This document shows, piece by piece, positions 7,234 through 16,593 of a stretch of DNA of 54,498 nucleotides (positions are counted from its first letter, which is position 1; each line of letters opens with the position of its first letter). A program made the position numbers and the translations under genes. Where the stretch lies: positions 1-54,498 of the forward strand of contig CAZYQI010000023.1 of the NCBI GenBank assembly GCA_964649745.1, read 5' to 3'. Below the pieces are notes generated by a model. It was not told the DNA's origin. It saw nothing but the letters and a program-made list of their open reading frames with translations, and ran no database searches. Source of the DNA: CAZEHS01 sp964649745 (lineage in GTDB: Bacteria > Bacillota > Clostridia > Peptostreptococcales > Acidaminobacteraceae).

Positions 7234-8784
7234 ATGAGACGTATGATCGCACTGGTATTTGAAAACAGGGATACTTCAAAGCTGATTCAATACATATTGG
7301 AGATGCAAAAGTATAGTGTACTGGTATTTTCAAGTGAGAACCAGCTGGAATTCTTCCTCCGCAGCACGAAACCGGATCTTTATATCGTCCAGGGAACCTG
7401 CAAAAACATAGAAAGCCTTGGCGTTGTAGACAAAATCAAGGGAAGCATAGTGAATGAAAACGTGCCCATCCTGGTGGTGGACACTTTGGATGAAAACAAT
7501 ATCGATACATTTCTGGCAAAGGGTGTTGCGGATTATCTGATTTGGCCGGCATCGCCAATGCAGCTGGAAACTCGGGTCAACGGGGTACTGAAAGCGAAAA
7601 TGAATCAGGACCAGATCGATTACGTTGTGGAGCACAAGACCCACGAACTTTTGGAAGTGCAGTCCGTCATGATTGAAAGCCTGGCAACCCTGGCTGAATA
7701 CAGAGACCCTGAGACCGGAGGGCACATCAAGCGCACACAGAATTACGTAAAAGCGTTGGCCATGGAACTTCAGAAATTGCCAAAACACGCTGCAACGCTT
7801 ACGGAGAAAGATATCGACCTCATGTATCTTTCCGTACCCCTTCATGACATCGGAAAGGTAGGGGTACGTGATGATATCCTGCTGAAGCCTGGCAAACTGA
7901 CGGCGGAAGAGTACGAGGAAATGAAACGTCATACCACCATCGGTCATGAAACCATCATGGTCACGGAAAGCAAGCTTAAAAACAATGCTTTCTTAAAATA
8001 TGCGGATGAAGTTGCCTATACGCATCAGGAAAAATGGGATGGATCAGGATATCCCCGAGGGCTGAAAGGCGAAGAAATCCCCCTGATAGGCAGAATGATG
8101 GCGGTGGCGGATGTGTATGATGCGCTAATCAGCAAGCGCGTGTACAAAGAGGCCATGACCCATGAAGAGGCGAAGCGGATCATCGTGGACGGCAGAGGGA
8201 GTCATTTCGATCCGGATATGGTTGATGCCTTCGTGTCACTGGAAGAGACCTTCATCAATATATCCAGACTGTATGCGGATTTTGCTGAAATCAAGCATGA
8301 TTATGTATCCTCGGATACCGTTTTCAACAGCCGGATCAAGCGCATATTGATCGCCGATGACAGTAAGCTGATGCTCACTATTTTTGCAAACCAACTGACG
8401 AATATGGGCTATAAGGTGACGACCGTTCCAGATGGTCAGCTGGCATTCGACTATTTCATGGCAGAGACATTCGATCTGGTCATAACCGACCTTGAAATGC
8501 CGGTTGTTGACGGTTTTGGGCTGGTTCAGCTGATCAGGAGTTGCGGGAACACAACCAAACGTTCGATTCCGGTGATTGCCCTTACCGCATCGAAGTTTGA
8601 TCTGACGAAGGAGGATATCCGTCAATTTGGATTCGATGACTACATGCTGAAGCCCCTTGATGTGGAACTTTTGAGGTTGAAGCTGATGGGTTCTGAGGAG
8701 AGGATTGAGGGAAATCCCCCGGTAGCCCCCAAGGAGGTTTTGACTAATTATCTCCCATTGCCCTCCGCTAAGGCTTTATCATGA
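7234..8784 (+). CDS. HD-GYP phosphodiesterase with N- and C-terminal receiver domains
   Basis: This 516-residue cytoplasmic signalling protein has three parts. Residues about 1-125 look like a receiver domain, but its acceptor position reads PDLYIVQG, so the aspartate seems lost. Residues about 140-345 form an HD-GYP domain, a cyclic-di-GMP phosphodiesterase fold, with HDIGKVG near residue 204 and WDGSGYPRGLKGEEIP near 268. Residues about 370-480 form a complete receiver, with the probable acceptor at about Asp419 (TDLEMPVVDG) and KP near 472. HD-GYP usually sits C-terminal to one receiver; here it is between two. The ATG at 7234 follows GGGAGGTG. The gene is alone and closed by a terminator. 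Confidence 0.88.
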   Translation: MRRMIALVFENRDTSKLIQYILEMQKYSVLVFSSENQLEFFLRSTKPDLYIVQGTCKNIESLGVVDKIKGSIVNENVPILVVDTLDENNIDTFLAKGVADYLIWPASPMQLETRVNGVLKAKMNQDQIDYVVEHKTHELLEVQSVMIESLATLAEYRDPETGGHIKRTQNYVKALAMELQKLPKHAATLTEKDIDLMYLSVPLHDIGKVGVRDDILLKPGKLTAEEYEEMKRHTTIGHETIMVTESKLKNNAFLKYADEVAYTHQEKWDGSGYPRGLKGEEIPLIGRMMAVADVYDALISKRVYKEAMTHEEAKRIIVDGRGSHFDPDMVDAFVSLEETFINISRLYADFAEIKHDYVSSDTVFNSRIKRILIADDSKLMLTIFANQLTNMGYKVTTVPDGQLAFDYFMAETFDLVITDLEMPVVDGFGLVQLIRSCGNTTKRSIPVIALTASKFDLTKEDIRQFGFDDYMLKPLDVELLRLKLMGSEERIEGNPPVAPKEVLTNYLPLPSAKALS

Positions 8785-8800
8785 AAAGCAGCATAGCGTA

Positions 8801-8846
8801 AGAGCGTTTCCAAACGGCGAAGCCGGGAGGAGACGTTCTTTTTTTA
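8801..8846 (+). terminator. terminator after HD-GYP gene
   Basis: GAGCGTTTCC pairs, with G-U pairs, to the arm ending GAGACGTTC around a nested CGGC-GAA-GCCG hairpin. Seven or more T follow. Confidence 0.75.
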
Positions 8847-8964
8847 CAAACATGGAACAGACCCTCACGTATTCTCGGAGATATATGGCGGCGATACATC
8901 GCTTTCGGGTTTTCAATAGACAGCCTCGCCTATCTGTGCCAATATTAAGATGTGAGGTGAGCCT

Positions 8965-10146
8965 ATGTCGCTGACGGTCTATGGAGCCATGAAACTGAAT
9001 GCACTGAAGAATTTTAAGCTGGCGGCAGGGCAGCTGGGGCTGGACAGGCGGGTAACCCGAACGGCTATCCTGGATTACGAGTTCACCGGAAAGGTTCCGG
9101 AGGATATCGAGAACCAGTTCGCCCCCGGGGAGTTCATCCTCAGCAGCATGCTGTATGCGTATGAAGATGAAGGCGCTCTTCTTGCGGCGGTTCGCAAGCT
9201 CATCGGGCTGAAGGTCAGCGCTCTGGCCGTAAAGACCATATTCTTCAAGGAATTGCCGGAGTCCGTACGCCAGTTGGCGGAGGAGGAACGGTTCCCCATA
9301 TTCCTTTTCGATAATTCCACATTTTTCGAGGATGTGATCGCGGAAATCACCGAATCGGTCCGTACGTCGGATCGGCTGCACCAGGTGGAGGCTAAGCTGG
9401 ACACCTTGATGTACCGAGACCTGTCCCTCAGCGATACCCGATCCTATTCCATGGAGCTGAACCGTGATTTCAGAAAATATGTCGTGAGCTTTTACGGCAA
9501 GCTGAAGGCGGATTCGGAAGCCCTCAGTGCTGAAAGGGTTCACGATGCCTACCAGAGAAACCGTTTCAGAGGTCCGGAGAACTTTCTGGCCGGCTACAAG
9601 GGCGGCCTGATGCTGTTTCTTTCAGGAGAAGAAGCCAAGCTTCCCATCTATCGGGCGCGGCTGGCGGATGTGTTGATACACTGCGGGTTTGCTCCGGAAG
9701 ATTTCAAAATGGGGTGCAGCGGTGTCCACGATGCCCTGGAAGGGCTTGGCACGGCGGTAAGGGAAGCGGTATGGGCACAGAAGGTCAGCGAAACATCTCC
9801 GGAGTCCTTGAAGGCCTTTGGAGATGCAGGCATCTACCGACTGCTGCTGCCTCAGTGGGAATCCCTCTGGAGCGAGCGGTTCCAACAGGAGTTTCTGGCA
9901 CCGCTGCAAAAGCAGGATGCAGCGGCCGGGGCGGAGCTGGTTAAAACAGCCGTTGCCTATATCGGTTGTACGGGAAACCTGAAAAAGACTGCTGAGGCTC
10001 TTTTCGTACATGAGAACACCGTCCGCTACCGGATCAACAACATCCATAAGCTGCTTTGCCCTCAGGACAGCGAGCTGGCCTTTTACGAACAGCTTTCCAT
10101 TGCCATAAGGCTCTACATGTTGAAAAATCAAAATCGTTGTATCTGA
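8965..10146 (+). CDS. PucR-family transcriptional regulator
   Basis: This 393-residue protein has an N-terminal PucR-type sensory region (about residues 10-130, with GEFILSSMLYAYEDEGALLAAVRKL), a middle GGDEF-related region, and a C-terminal PucR helix-turn-helix. The last reads TGNLKKTAEALFVHENTVRYRINNIHKLL near residues 340-370. Members regulate purine or amino-acid catabolism and often sit beside the genes they control. The next genes are an ornithine cyclodeaminase-like protein and an aminotransferase, which are likely targets. The ATG at 8965 follows GAGGTGAG. A strong terminator separates it from the next gene, so the unit is separate. Confidence 0.85.
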   Translation: MSLTVYGAMKLNALKNFKLAAGQLGLDRRVTRTAILDYEFTGKVPEDIENQFAPGEFILSSMLYAYEDEGALLAAVRKLIGLKVSALAVKTIFFKELPESVRQLAEEERFPIFLFDNSTFFEDVIAEITESVRTSDRLHQVEAKLDTLMYRDLSLSDTRSYSMELNRDFRKYVVSFYGKLKADSEALSAERVHDAYQRNRFRGPENFLAGYKGGLMLFLSGEEAKLPIYRARLADVLIHCGFAPEDFKMGCSGVHDALEGLGTAVREAVWAQKVSETSPESLKAFGDAGIYRLLLPQWESLWSERFQQEFLAPLQKQDAAAGAELVKTAVAYIGCTGNLKKTAEALFVHENTVRYRINNIHKLLCPQDSELAFYEQLSIAIRLYMLKNQNRCI

Positions 10147-10155
10147 ATACAAAGT

Positions 10156-10198
10156 GAACCCCGATGGTTTGTGCCTTCCACAAACCCGGGGTTCTTTT
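10156..10198 (+). terminator. terminator after PucR regulator
   Basis: GAACCCCG and CGGGGTTC form the base of a long hairpin whose upper part is GGTTTGTG paired with CACAAACC. TTTTC follows. Confidence 0.8.
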
Positions 10199-10248
10199 CA
10201 TGTAATAGACTGTAGTAGAAAAGCAGACGAAATCAGGGAGGGAAGATC

Positions 10249-11289
10249 ATGTATCAGATTCAGGTGCTTACACTGGAAGACACGGAACAGCTCTTGTCGA
10301 TGCAGGACGTCATTGCCAGGGTGGAGGGGGTTTACGCGGAAAAATCCAATGATACCGCAGCGGTATGGCCCATGGTATTCTATGAATTCGATCCGGGTAA
10401 GGCGGATATGGATATCAAATCGGGCTATCTGAAGGAGCAGGGGATTTTTGGTTTGAAGCTGGTCAGCTGGTTCGGCGACAATCCGGCCAAGGGCCTTCCG
10501 GCCCTTATGGGAGCCGTGATGGTCTTCGACGCAGCCACTGGAAAACCCTTGGGTCTTATCAACGGAGAACATATGACCGGGATGCGGACCGGTGCGGCAG
10601 GGGCCCTGGGAATAAAACATCTGGCCCGCAAGGACTCGGAAACCCTCCTGATGGTGGGTGCAGGGCACCAGGCGGCGTTTCAGGTTACCGCAGCACTGAT
10701 GGTGGCAGAGAACATCAAGCGGGTTCTGGTGTACGATCCGATGAATTTTGAAGCTGCCAAAACCTTTTGCGCGGCCTTTGAACTGAAGGGCTCTGAAAAT
10801 CTAGGCAGGACAGCGGAGGTTCTTATAAAGCGGGGAATCGTGCTGGAGGCGATTTCTGATTTGAAGAAAGCGGTTGGGATCAGTGACATCGTCATTACGG
10901 CCACTCCCTCCAGAAAGCCAATGATCAGGAAGGACTGGGTGAAGCCCGGAACTCATTTCAGCTGTATGGGCTCTGATATGAGTGGTAAGCAGGAAATCGA
11001 GGAAGCCATCATGGGCATCGCCCGGGTATTCGTGGATGACATTCCACAGGCCATGGCGGTGGGGGAGATTGAAACAGCCATCTTGAAGGGGATTCTGACG
11101 GAACAGGGTATCCAGGGGGAGATCGGGGATATCATCACCGGGAAAAAGGCGGGAAGGATCAAGGACAGCGACATCACGGTGTTCGATTCCACCGGCATCG
11201 GCCTGCAGGATTTGGCTGCCGGGGCCCTGGCCCTGGAAAAGGCGGAGCAGACCGACGCAGTCGGTGTGGGAACACGGGTGCACCTCTAA
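10249..11289 (+). CDS. ornithine cyclodeaminase / mu-crystallin family protein
   Basis: This 346-residue protein belongs to the NAD(P)-dependent ornithine cyclodeaminase/mu-crystallin family. Visible features are the substrate segment GHMTGMRTGAAGALGIKHLAR (in part, near residue 106), the dinucleotide-binding turn LLMVGAGHQAAFQV near 130, and SDIVITATPSRKPMI near 210. Members deaminate or dehydrogenate amino acids, or act as ketimine reductases or alanine dehydrogenases; the exact substrate cannot be told. The family residues MRTGA are kept. A GGGAGG site precedes the ATG. An aminotransferase follows 40 bases later, and a PucR regulator lies upstream. Together they suggest catabolism of an unknown amino acid. 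Confidence 0.82.
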   Translation: MYQIQVLTLEDTEQLLSMQDVIARVEGVYAEKSNDTAAVWPMVFYEFDPGKADMDIKSGYLKEQGIFGLKLVSWFGDNPAKGLPALMGAVMVFDAATGKPLGLINGEHMTGMRTGAAGALGIKHLARKDSETLLMVGAGHQAAFQVTAALMVAENIKRVLVYDPMNFEAAKTFCAAFELKGSENLGRTAEVLIKRGIVLEAISDLKKAVGISDIVITATPSRKPMIRKDWVKPGTHFSCMGSDMSGKQEIEEAIMGIARVFVDDIPQAMAVGEIETAILKGILTEQGIQGEIGDIITGKKAGRIKDSDITVFDSTGIGLQDLAAGALALEKAEQTDAVGVGTRVHL

Positions 11290-11329
11290 GGTCCACGGAT
11301 AAAAAAATTCGGATGAACAGGAGCGGCAT

Positions 11330-12448
11330 ATGAAAATAAAACCCTTTGGCGTGGAACGATGGATGGATTTGTATGAAACCACCTGCACCTACAATATCGC
11401 GGAAACCTGCGTGGATTCCCTGTCCCTTAATGAGTTGGAGCAGCTGACCGGGGAAACAGGGGCTCTGGATGAAATGCTTAAGAACACCCGCATCACCTAT
11501 GGGGAGATACCGGGCCGACAGGCCTTCCGTGAAGGGGTGGCCAGCCTCTTCAAATCCGTTGCTCCGGATCGGATCCTCAGCACCAACGGCGCCATCGGAG
11601 CAAATTTCCTGGCTCTTTACACATTGGTGGAGCCCGGGGACGAGGTAGTGGTCATTGTGCCCACCTATCAGCAGCACACCAGCATTCCCGAAAGCCTGGG
11701 AGCCCGGGTGAAAACCGTGGACCTGAAAAAAGAGAAGGGGTTCATGCCGGATATGGAGGAGCTTCGATCCACCGTCACACCGGATACCAAGCTGATCTGC
11801 TTCAATAATCCCAACAACCCCACCGGGGCGTTGATCGATGAAGGCACCCTGATGGAGATTGTGGAAATCGCCCGAAGCTGTGATGCCTACCTGCTTTGCG
11901 ACGAGGTGTACCGCCATTTGAACCATGACGGCTCCTATCCTCCCTCCGTGGCGGACCTCTATGAGAAGGGCATCAGCACCGGAAGTATGTCCAAGGTGTT
12001 CTCCCTGGCGGGACTCAGGCTGGGTTGGCTGGTGGCTCCCAAGGAGGTCATTGCGGAGGCGTATGATGTGCGGCACTACAATATGGTCAGCTGCGGCATT
12101 CTGGACGAATGGATCGGCGCCTATGCCCTGAAGCACAAGGAACGGATTTTGGAGCGGAATCAAGGGATTGTCAGCCGGAACGTTGAAATCTTAGACACCT
12201 GGGTAGCCCAGGAGCCCCACATCCATTATGTGAAGCCCAAGGCCGGAACCACAGCCCTTCTTTACTACGACATGGAAATGTCCTCCACGGATCTGTGCCA
12301 TGAGTTGATGGCCTCGGAAGGGGTCATGCTCACTCCGGGGGATTGCTTCGACATGGGTCCCTGCCTGCGGATCGGCTATGCCTTCAGCCCCAAGGAGCTT
12401 CAGGAGGGGTTGGATGCCCTGGGGCGCCATTTGAGGCGATACGATTGA
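11330..12448 (+). CDS. PLP-dependent aminotransferase, class I/II
   Basis: This 372-residue fold-type I aminotransferase has the expected landmarks: FNNPNNPTGALID near residue 164 (PLP and substrate contacts), CDEVYRHL near 187 (Asp that holds the pyridine nitrogen), and GSMSKVFSLAGLRLGW, in which Lys222 is the predicted Schiff-base lysine. The arginine of the C-terminal CLRIGYAF would bind the substrate carboxylate. It resembles the broad aspartate/capreomycidine synthase-like branch; the substrate is unknown. The gene is 40 bases after the ornithine cyclodeaminase-like gene and is probably in the same transcript. Confidence 0.87.
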   Translation: MKIKPFGVERWMDLYETTCTYNIAETCVDSLSLNELEQLTGETGALDEMLKNTRITYGEIPGRQAFREGVASLFKSVAPDRILSTNGAIGANFLALYTLVEPGDEVVVIVPTYQQHTSIPESLGARVKTVDLKKEKGFMPDMEELRSTVTPDTKLICFNNPNNPTGALIDEGTLMEIVEIARSCDAYLLCDEVYRHLNHDGSYPPSVADLYEKGISTGSMSKVFSLAGLRLGWLVAPKEVIAEAYDVRHYNMVSCGILDEWIGAYALKHKERILERNQGIVSRNVEILDTWVAQEPHIHYVKPKAGTTALLYYDMEMSSTDLCHELMASEGVMLTPGDCFDMGPCLRIGYAFSPKELQEGLDALGRHLRRYD

Positions 12449-12538
12449 CCGTCTGTCCTTTTAAAGTGATTTTATGATAATCTGGTATGTAGAACAGCAC
12501 GGCGTTCACAGCCGAAATATGCTACAAAAGGTGATATC

Positions 12539-13006
12539 ATGGATCATAAAACCAATGTAATGCGGCTAATGGATCAGAAAAAAATCACGTATATCAGCCA
12601 TTGCTATGCCGATACCGATGCCATCAGCGGAATTGAGGCGGCCGAAGTCCTGGGTCTTGCCCCGGAGCAGGTTTTCAAAACCCTGGTGACGGTGGGGAAA
12701 ACCCAGGGCCATTATGTGTTCGTAATCCCCGCCTCCGGGGACCTGGACCTTAAAAAGGCGGCCCATGCGGTTAACGAAAAATCCATTGAGATGATCAAGG
12801 CCAAGGAGCTGCTTCCTCTTACGGGCTATGTCCACGGGGGCTGTTCTCCCATAGGCATGAAAAAGCATTTCCCCACGGTTATCGACGCCTCGGCGGCAGG
12901 GCTTGAAACCATCGTGTTCAGTGCAGGGAAGATTGGCTATTCCGTGGAAGTCACCCTGGAGGAGCTCCGAAAGGTGCTTCGCTTCGATGTGGCGGAGATT
13001 GTCTAA
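12539..13006 (+). CDS. ybaK: YbaK/EbsC-type aminoacyl-tRNA deacylase
   Basis: This 155-residue protein matches the YbaK family in length and motifs. The family hydrolyses Cys-tRNA(Pro), a mischarging product of prolyl-tRNA synthetase. The conserved lysine segment QVFKTLVTVG is near residue 41, and YVHGGCSPIGMKKHFPTVID near 97-116 is the family's GGxSPxGxKK loop. The start follows an AAAGGTG site. The gene stands between the aminotransferase and a terminator hairpin, with 90 bases of upstream spacer, and is probably expressed alone. Confidence 0.88.
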   Translation: MDHKTNVMRLMDQKKITYISHCYADTDAISGIEAAEVLGLAPEQVFKTLVTVGKTQGHYVFVIPASGDLDLKKAAHAVNEKSIEMIKAKELLPLTGYVHGGCSPIGMKKHFPTVIDASAAGLETIVFSAGKIGYSVEVTLEELRKVLRFDVAEIV

Positions 13007-13042
13007 AGAACCCATAGCAAGGGCGATATGCAGGTATTGCCA

Positions 13043-13077
13043 GGCAGGTATCGAAGCATCGGTGCCTGCCTTTTTTA
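13043..13077 (+). terminator. terminator after ybaK
   Basis: A 12-bp stem (GGCAGGTATCGA with TCGGTGCCTGCC, allowing two G-U pairs) has an AGCA loop and is followed by six T. Confidence 0.88.
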
Positions 13078-13180
13078 ATTGCCTGCGTCAATTATCACGA
13101 TCGCCGGGGCTATAAGTGATACAATTGGGGTATAAGAGAAGCAGCGGTCGATGCTGGATGTTGAGAAAGGACTGAAAACC

Positions 13181-13969
13181 ATGGCGATTACAAAAGAAAG
13201 AATGCCGGCGCTGTTCGTGGGTCACGGCTCACCGATGAACGCCATAGAGGATAACACGTTTACCCGAGGCTGGGCAGAAATGGCCAAGGCCATTCCAAGG
13301 CCCGAAGCCATTCTGGCCATCTCCGCCCACTGGTATACCCATGGAACCCGCATCATGGATGAGGAACTGCCTAAAATGATCTACGACATGTACGGCTTTC
13401 CAAAGGAACTGTACGAGGTCAGCTATCCTGCGGTGGGAGCGCCGGCCATGGCCCATCTGACCTATGAGCTGATCAGCCGGGAAGCAAAATTCGACAACAG
13501 CTGGGGTTACGACCACGGTACCTGGTCTGTGTTGCGCAGGATGTATCCGGAGGCGGATATACCGGTGTATCAGCTCAGTGTGGACAGAAATGCCGGCGCA
13601 GAGGTGCATTTTCAAATAGGACGGGAAATCAGGGCCCTGCGTACGGAGGGGGTTTTGATCGTCGCCAGCGGGAATGTGGTGCATAACCTCTCCAAAATCA
13701 ACTGGGAGATGGATAGAGGCTATCCCTGGGCTCACGAATTCGACGATTATATCAAAGAGAAAATCACCGGCAGGCAATTTGAGGATGTCATCCGGTACGA
13801 GAATGCCGGGGCGTGTTCAAAGCTTGCGGTTCCCACACCGGATCATTTCTACCCCCTGCTCTATGCCCTGGGTGCTGCTGAAGAAAAGGACACAGTGACG
13901 GTTTACAATGATTCCTGTCTGATGGGGTCCATGTCCATGACAAGCTATCTGTTTAAATCCTTTGAATAG
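13181..13969 (+). CDS. DODA-type extradiol dioxygenase-like protein (YgiD family)
   Basis: This 262-residue protein belongs to the class III extradiol ring-cleaving (LigB/DODA) family. Four metal-ligand segments are visible: FVGHGSPMNAI near residue 14, ISAHWYTHG near 49, YDHGTWSVL near 112 and NVVHNLSKIN near 169. E. coli YgiD, a similar protein, opens DOPA. In an anaerobe the oxygen-dependent reaction is doubtful, so the physiological role is open. I prefer the ATG at 13181 (after GAAAGGA) over that at 13151. A terminator follows directly. No catabolic partners adjoin it. Confidence 0.83.
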   Translation: MAITKERMPALFVGHGSPMNAIEDNTFTRGWAEMAKAIPRPEAILAISAHWYTHGTRIMDEELPKMIYDMYGFPKELYEVSYPAVGAPAMAHLTYELISREAKFDNSWGYDHGTWSVLRRMYPEADIPVYQLSVDRNAGAEVHFQIGREIRALRTEGVLIVASGNVVHNLSKINWEMDRGYPWAHEFDDYIKEKITGRQFEDVIRYENAGACSKLAVPTPDHFYPLLYALGAAEEKDTVTVYNDSCLMGSMSMTSYLFKSFE

Positions 13970-13970
13970 A

Positions 13971-14012
13971 AAACGATCTGTCCGGTGAAAACCTGAGACA
14001 GATCGTTTTTTA
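13971..14012 (+). terminator. terminator after DODA-type gene
   Basis: AAACGATCTGT and ACAGATCGTTT form a perfect stem followed by T-rich sequence. Confidence 0.85.
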
Positions 14013-14139
14013 TTCAGGAAAAGCACTATGAGATGTTAAGTTATCGACGTAATTGTTATTAAGACAGGAGATGGTAGATTGCCGGAGAATCCTTCTGTTA
14101 TGGAGATTGCACGTAAGTCAGACGACAAGAGGCTCTGCC

Positions 14140-16593
14140 ATGAAGCTGTTGAACCGCTTAAAAATCCTGAGATTCTTATTGATTCCCTGCCTTCTGGGCA
14201 TTGGACTGTTATGGCTCAATGGGCCAAACAACGCAGGAAGCTTTGATCCCTCTGCCTTCAACGGGGCTAGGGTTATGGAACATATTCGTTTTCTTTCATC
14301 ACCGGAGTGCGGGGGGCGAATGGCCGGAACCCAGGGAAATGACCAGGCGGTTCACTATGTCCGTGATTATTTCAAGACCCTTGGCATAGCCCCTGTTCCG
14401 GGGAGCTCCTATGAGCAGACATTCAGGACCCTGGTTCCCAATTACGGGGAGGACTCGCTGTTTAAATACCGGAATAAAGCTGGAGAAGCCGTTTCATTCC
14501 AGCTGTACAGGGATTACCGCATGTATTCCTCCGGCTACGGCGGCAGTATCGACTTCAGTGGGGATTTGCTTTTTGTGGACATGAGCCTGTACGACATTCC
14601 CAAGGACCTATTGAAGAACCGGGTTGTGATCATAACATCGGCAGCTCTAACCGACGGAGCCATTGAATATGTGATAGAAAATGGCGCAAAGGGCCTTTTC
14701 AGCTATATTTACAACTATGGCGTGGATACCGAAGCCCTGGTTAAAATGAAGAGCACCAGCGTATCCGGGAAAAAGGGACCGGTACTGGGTCTGGGTGTGA
14801 TTTCCAAACCTATGTATACAGCGCTGAAGCTGGAGGCTGAGAAAAATCCCATTACCTTTGAGGGGGGGCCCAGGGGAAGTGATGTGGTCGGTATGATACC
14901 GATGGCCTCCGTCAGGCAGAGGATTGCCTTTGAAACCGTTGAGGTATCCAACGTCATCGGGATGATTCCCGGTAAAAAGCAGGATGAATATCTGCTGATT
15001 GGGGGGCATCTGGACCATGTGGGAAAAGCTCCGGACGAAACCTATTTTCCGGGCGCTCTGGACAATGCATCAGGAACGGCCATGATGCTGGAGCTGGCCA
15101 GGATGTGTGCCGAGCAAGAGATACATCCGGAAAAGACCCTTATTTTTGCAGCATGGAATGCCGAAGAGAACGGCCTTAACGGCTCTGCCCACTATGTGAA
15201 AAATCCCCTGGTACCCTTGGAGCAGACCGAGGTTATCAACCTGGACATGGTTGGAGGTGTCGGAAAGGACACCATTCTTGTAGGGTCGGGCAATGGGGAA
15301 TCCCAGGTGCTGGGTTCACGAATACTTCAGTTGGGGGAGGATCTTTCCCTGGACATTGAAGCTGCCAAGATGGATGGCAGTGATCACGTATCCTTTGCTC
15401 GAAGCGGAAACAGGGCCATTATGATCCATCAGGGGGATAAGTACCTGCACCAGCAGGAGGATACGCTGGAGAACATCGACCCGGAAAATCTCAAAAAAGT
15501 TGGAGCCCTGCTGGGCAGCCTGATAAAGCGGAATGCCAACGGTGAAAACCGGCCGGATTACCTTGGATCTGAGGAAAAAACAGGAATCAGTCTGTTCCTG
15601 CTCGCTCTTCTAATGGCCTATTGCATCGAAATCTGGTGGCTCAACTTTCCAAATGCGAGGCTTGCCGGGATTCAGGCGGAAACTCTCTATTTCAGCAGTG
15701 CTTACAGGATTGGAAGAAAGCTGCTCCTGATAACGGTTCCCACCACCATTGTGGTTATTCTGATCATGATTTCTCAGCTGCCCAGGGATCTTAATCTGAT
15801 TTCATTTGGCGGCCATTGGGACACGAATTTTTCAGGATATCTCACCTTCAAGAAAACCCTGTTGTATATTCGGGGAATCCTTGAAAGTGGGCTTGGGAAT
15901 ACCACAGGGGGAGGCGATGTTGCGGAAGTGATCAGCAATGCGTTCCTAAACAGTTTGAAACTGCTGGGAGCGGCAATTTTACTGGCCCTTCCCCTGGGGG
16001 TGCTGAAAGGGCTTTTTGACGCATGGTCCTCGCGAAAAGAGAGTGAAGGGAGAAGCTTTTCAAGTGTGCTGCTGTTGTCGGTTCCGGATATCCTGTGGAT
16101 CCTGATGGCTTTCAGCTTTATGATCATGGTGGGGAATAATGAAGGGCTTAGTGAAGTGCTGCCCGTAACCCTTCTCCGGGGATGGCTTCTGCCACTGGCA
16201 ACCCTTGCTGTCATGCCGGCCATTTATATCAGCAGAATCGCCTTCGTAGGCTTCCGGCACGAGCTGAACAGGCCCTATATAACCGCCCTTAAGGCTAAGG
16301 GGGCTTCAAAGGCCCGGATTTTCTTCCGCCATCTTCTGAACCCCGTGTGGGAACGCTCCCTGAGCGCTATGCAGGGGCTTATCGCAGTGCTTATTTCCAA
16401 CCTTATCGTTATCGAATACCTATTCGATTATAAAGGTCTGGCCAACTACATCCTTCAGGCAGACAAAGCCCAGGACAATCACACCTTCGTGAGTCTTATC
16501 CTGTGCCTTACGGTGTTGTATGTTGTGATGATCCTGCTGTGCAGACTGTTTGGACAGGCGACGGGTGCTCACAGAAAGGGGGACCGTTTATGA
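14140..16593 (+). CDS. M28 aminopeptidase fused to an oligopeptide ABC permease
   Basis: This 817-residue protein joins two families. A signal anchor (residues about 8-30) leads to an extracellular M28 zinc peptidase domain (about 45-485). All five expected metal or catalytic positions are present: His290 and Asp292 in GGHLDHVG, Asp308 in GALDNASG, Glu342/Glu343 in WNAEENG, Asp369 in NLDMVGG and His430 in MIHQG. From about 490 the chain is a DppB/OppB-type ABC permease, with its cytoplasmic EAA-like loop ITALKAKGASKARIFFRHLL. A normal DppB is about 310 aa without any peptidase. The ATG at 14140 sits just before the anchor. The gene overlaps the next permease by ATGA and heads a four-gene operon that has no substrate-binding protein. 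Confidence 0.88.
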   Translation: MKLLNRLKILRFLLIPCLLGIGLLWLNGPNNAGSFDPSAFNGARVMEHIRFLSSPECGGRMAGTQGNDQAVHYVRDYFKTLGIAPVPGSSYEQTFRTLVPNYGEDSLFKYRNKAGEAVSFQLYRDYRMYSSGYGGSIDFSGDLLFVDMSLYDIPKDLLKNRVVIITSAALTDGAIEYVIENGAKGLFSYIYNYGVDTEALVKMKSTSVSGKKGPVLGLGVISKPMYTALKLEAEKNPITFEGGPRGSDVVGMIPMASVRQRIAFETVEVSNVIGMIPGKKQDEYLLIGGHLDHVGKAPDETYFPGALDNASGTAMMLELARMCAEQEIHPEKTLIFAAWNAEENGLNGSAHYVKNPLVPLEQTEVINLDMVGGVGKDTILVGSGNGESQVLGSRILQLGEDLSLDIEAAKMDGSDHVSFARSGNRAIMIHQGDKYLHQQEDTLENIDPENLKKVGALLGSLIKRNANGENRPDYLGSEEKTGISLFLLALLMAYCIEIWWLNFPNARLAGIQAETLYFSSAYRIGRKLLLITVPTTIVVILIMISQLPRDLNLISFGGHWDTNFSGYLTFKKTLLYIRGILESGLGNTTGGGDVAEVISNAFLNSLKLLGAAILLALPLGVLKGLFDAWSSRKESEGRSFSSVLLLSVPDILWILMAFSFMIMVGNNEGLSEVLPVTLLRGWLLPLATLAVMPAIYISRIAFVGFRHELNRPYITALKAKGASKARIFFRHLLNPVWERSLSAMQGLIAVLISNLIVIEYLFDYKGLANYILQADKAQDNHTFVSLILCLTVLYVVMILLCRLFGQATGAHRKGDRL

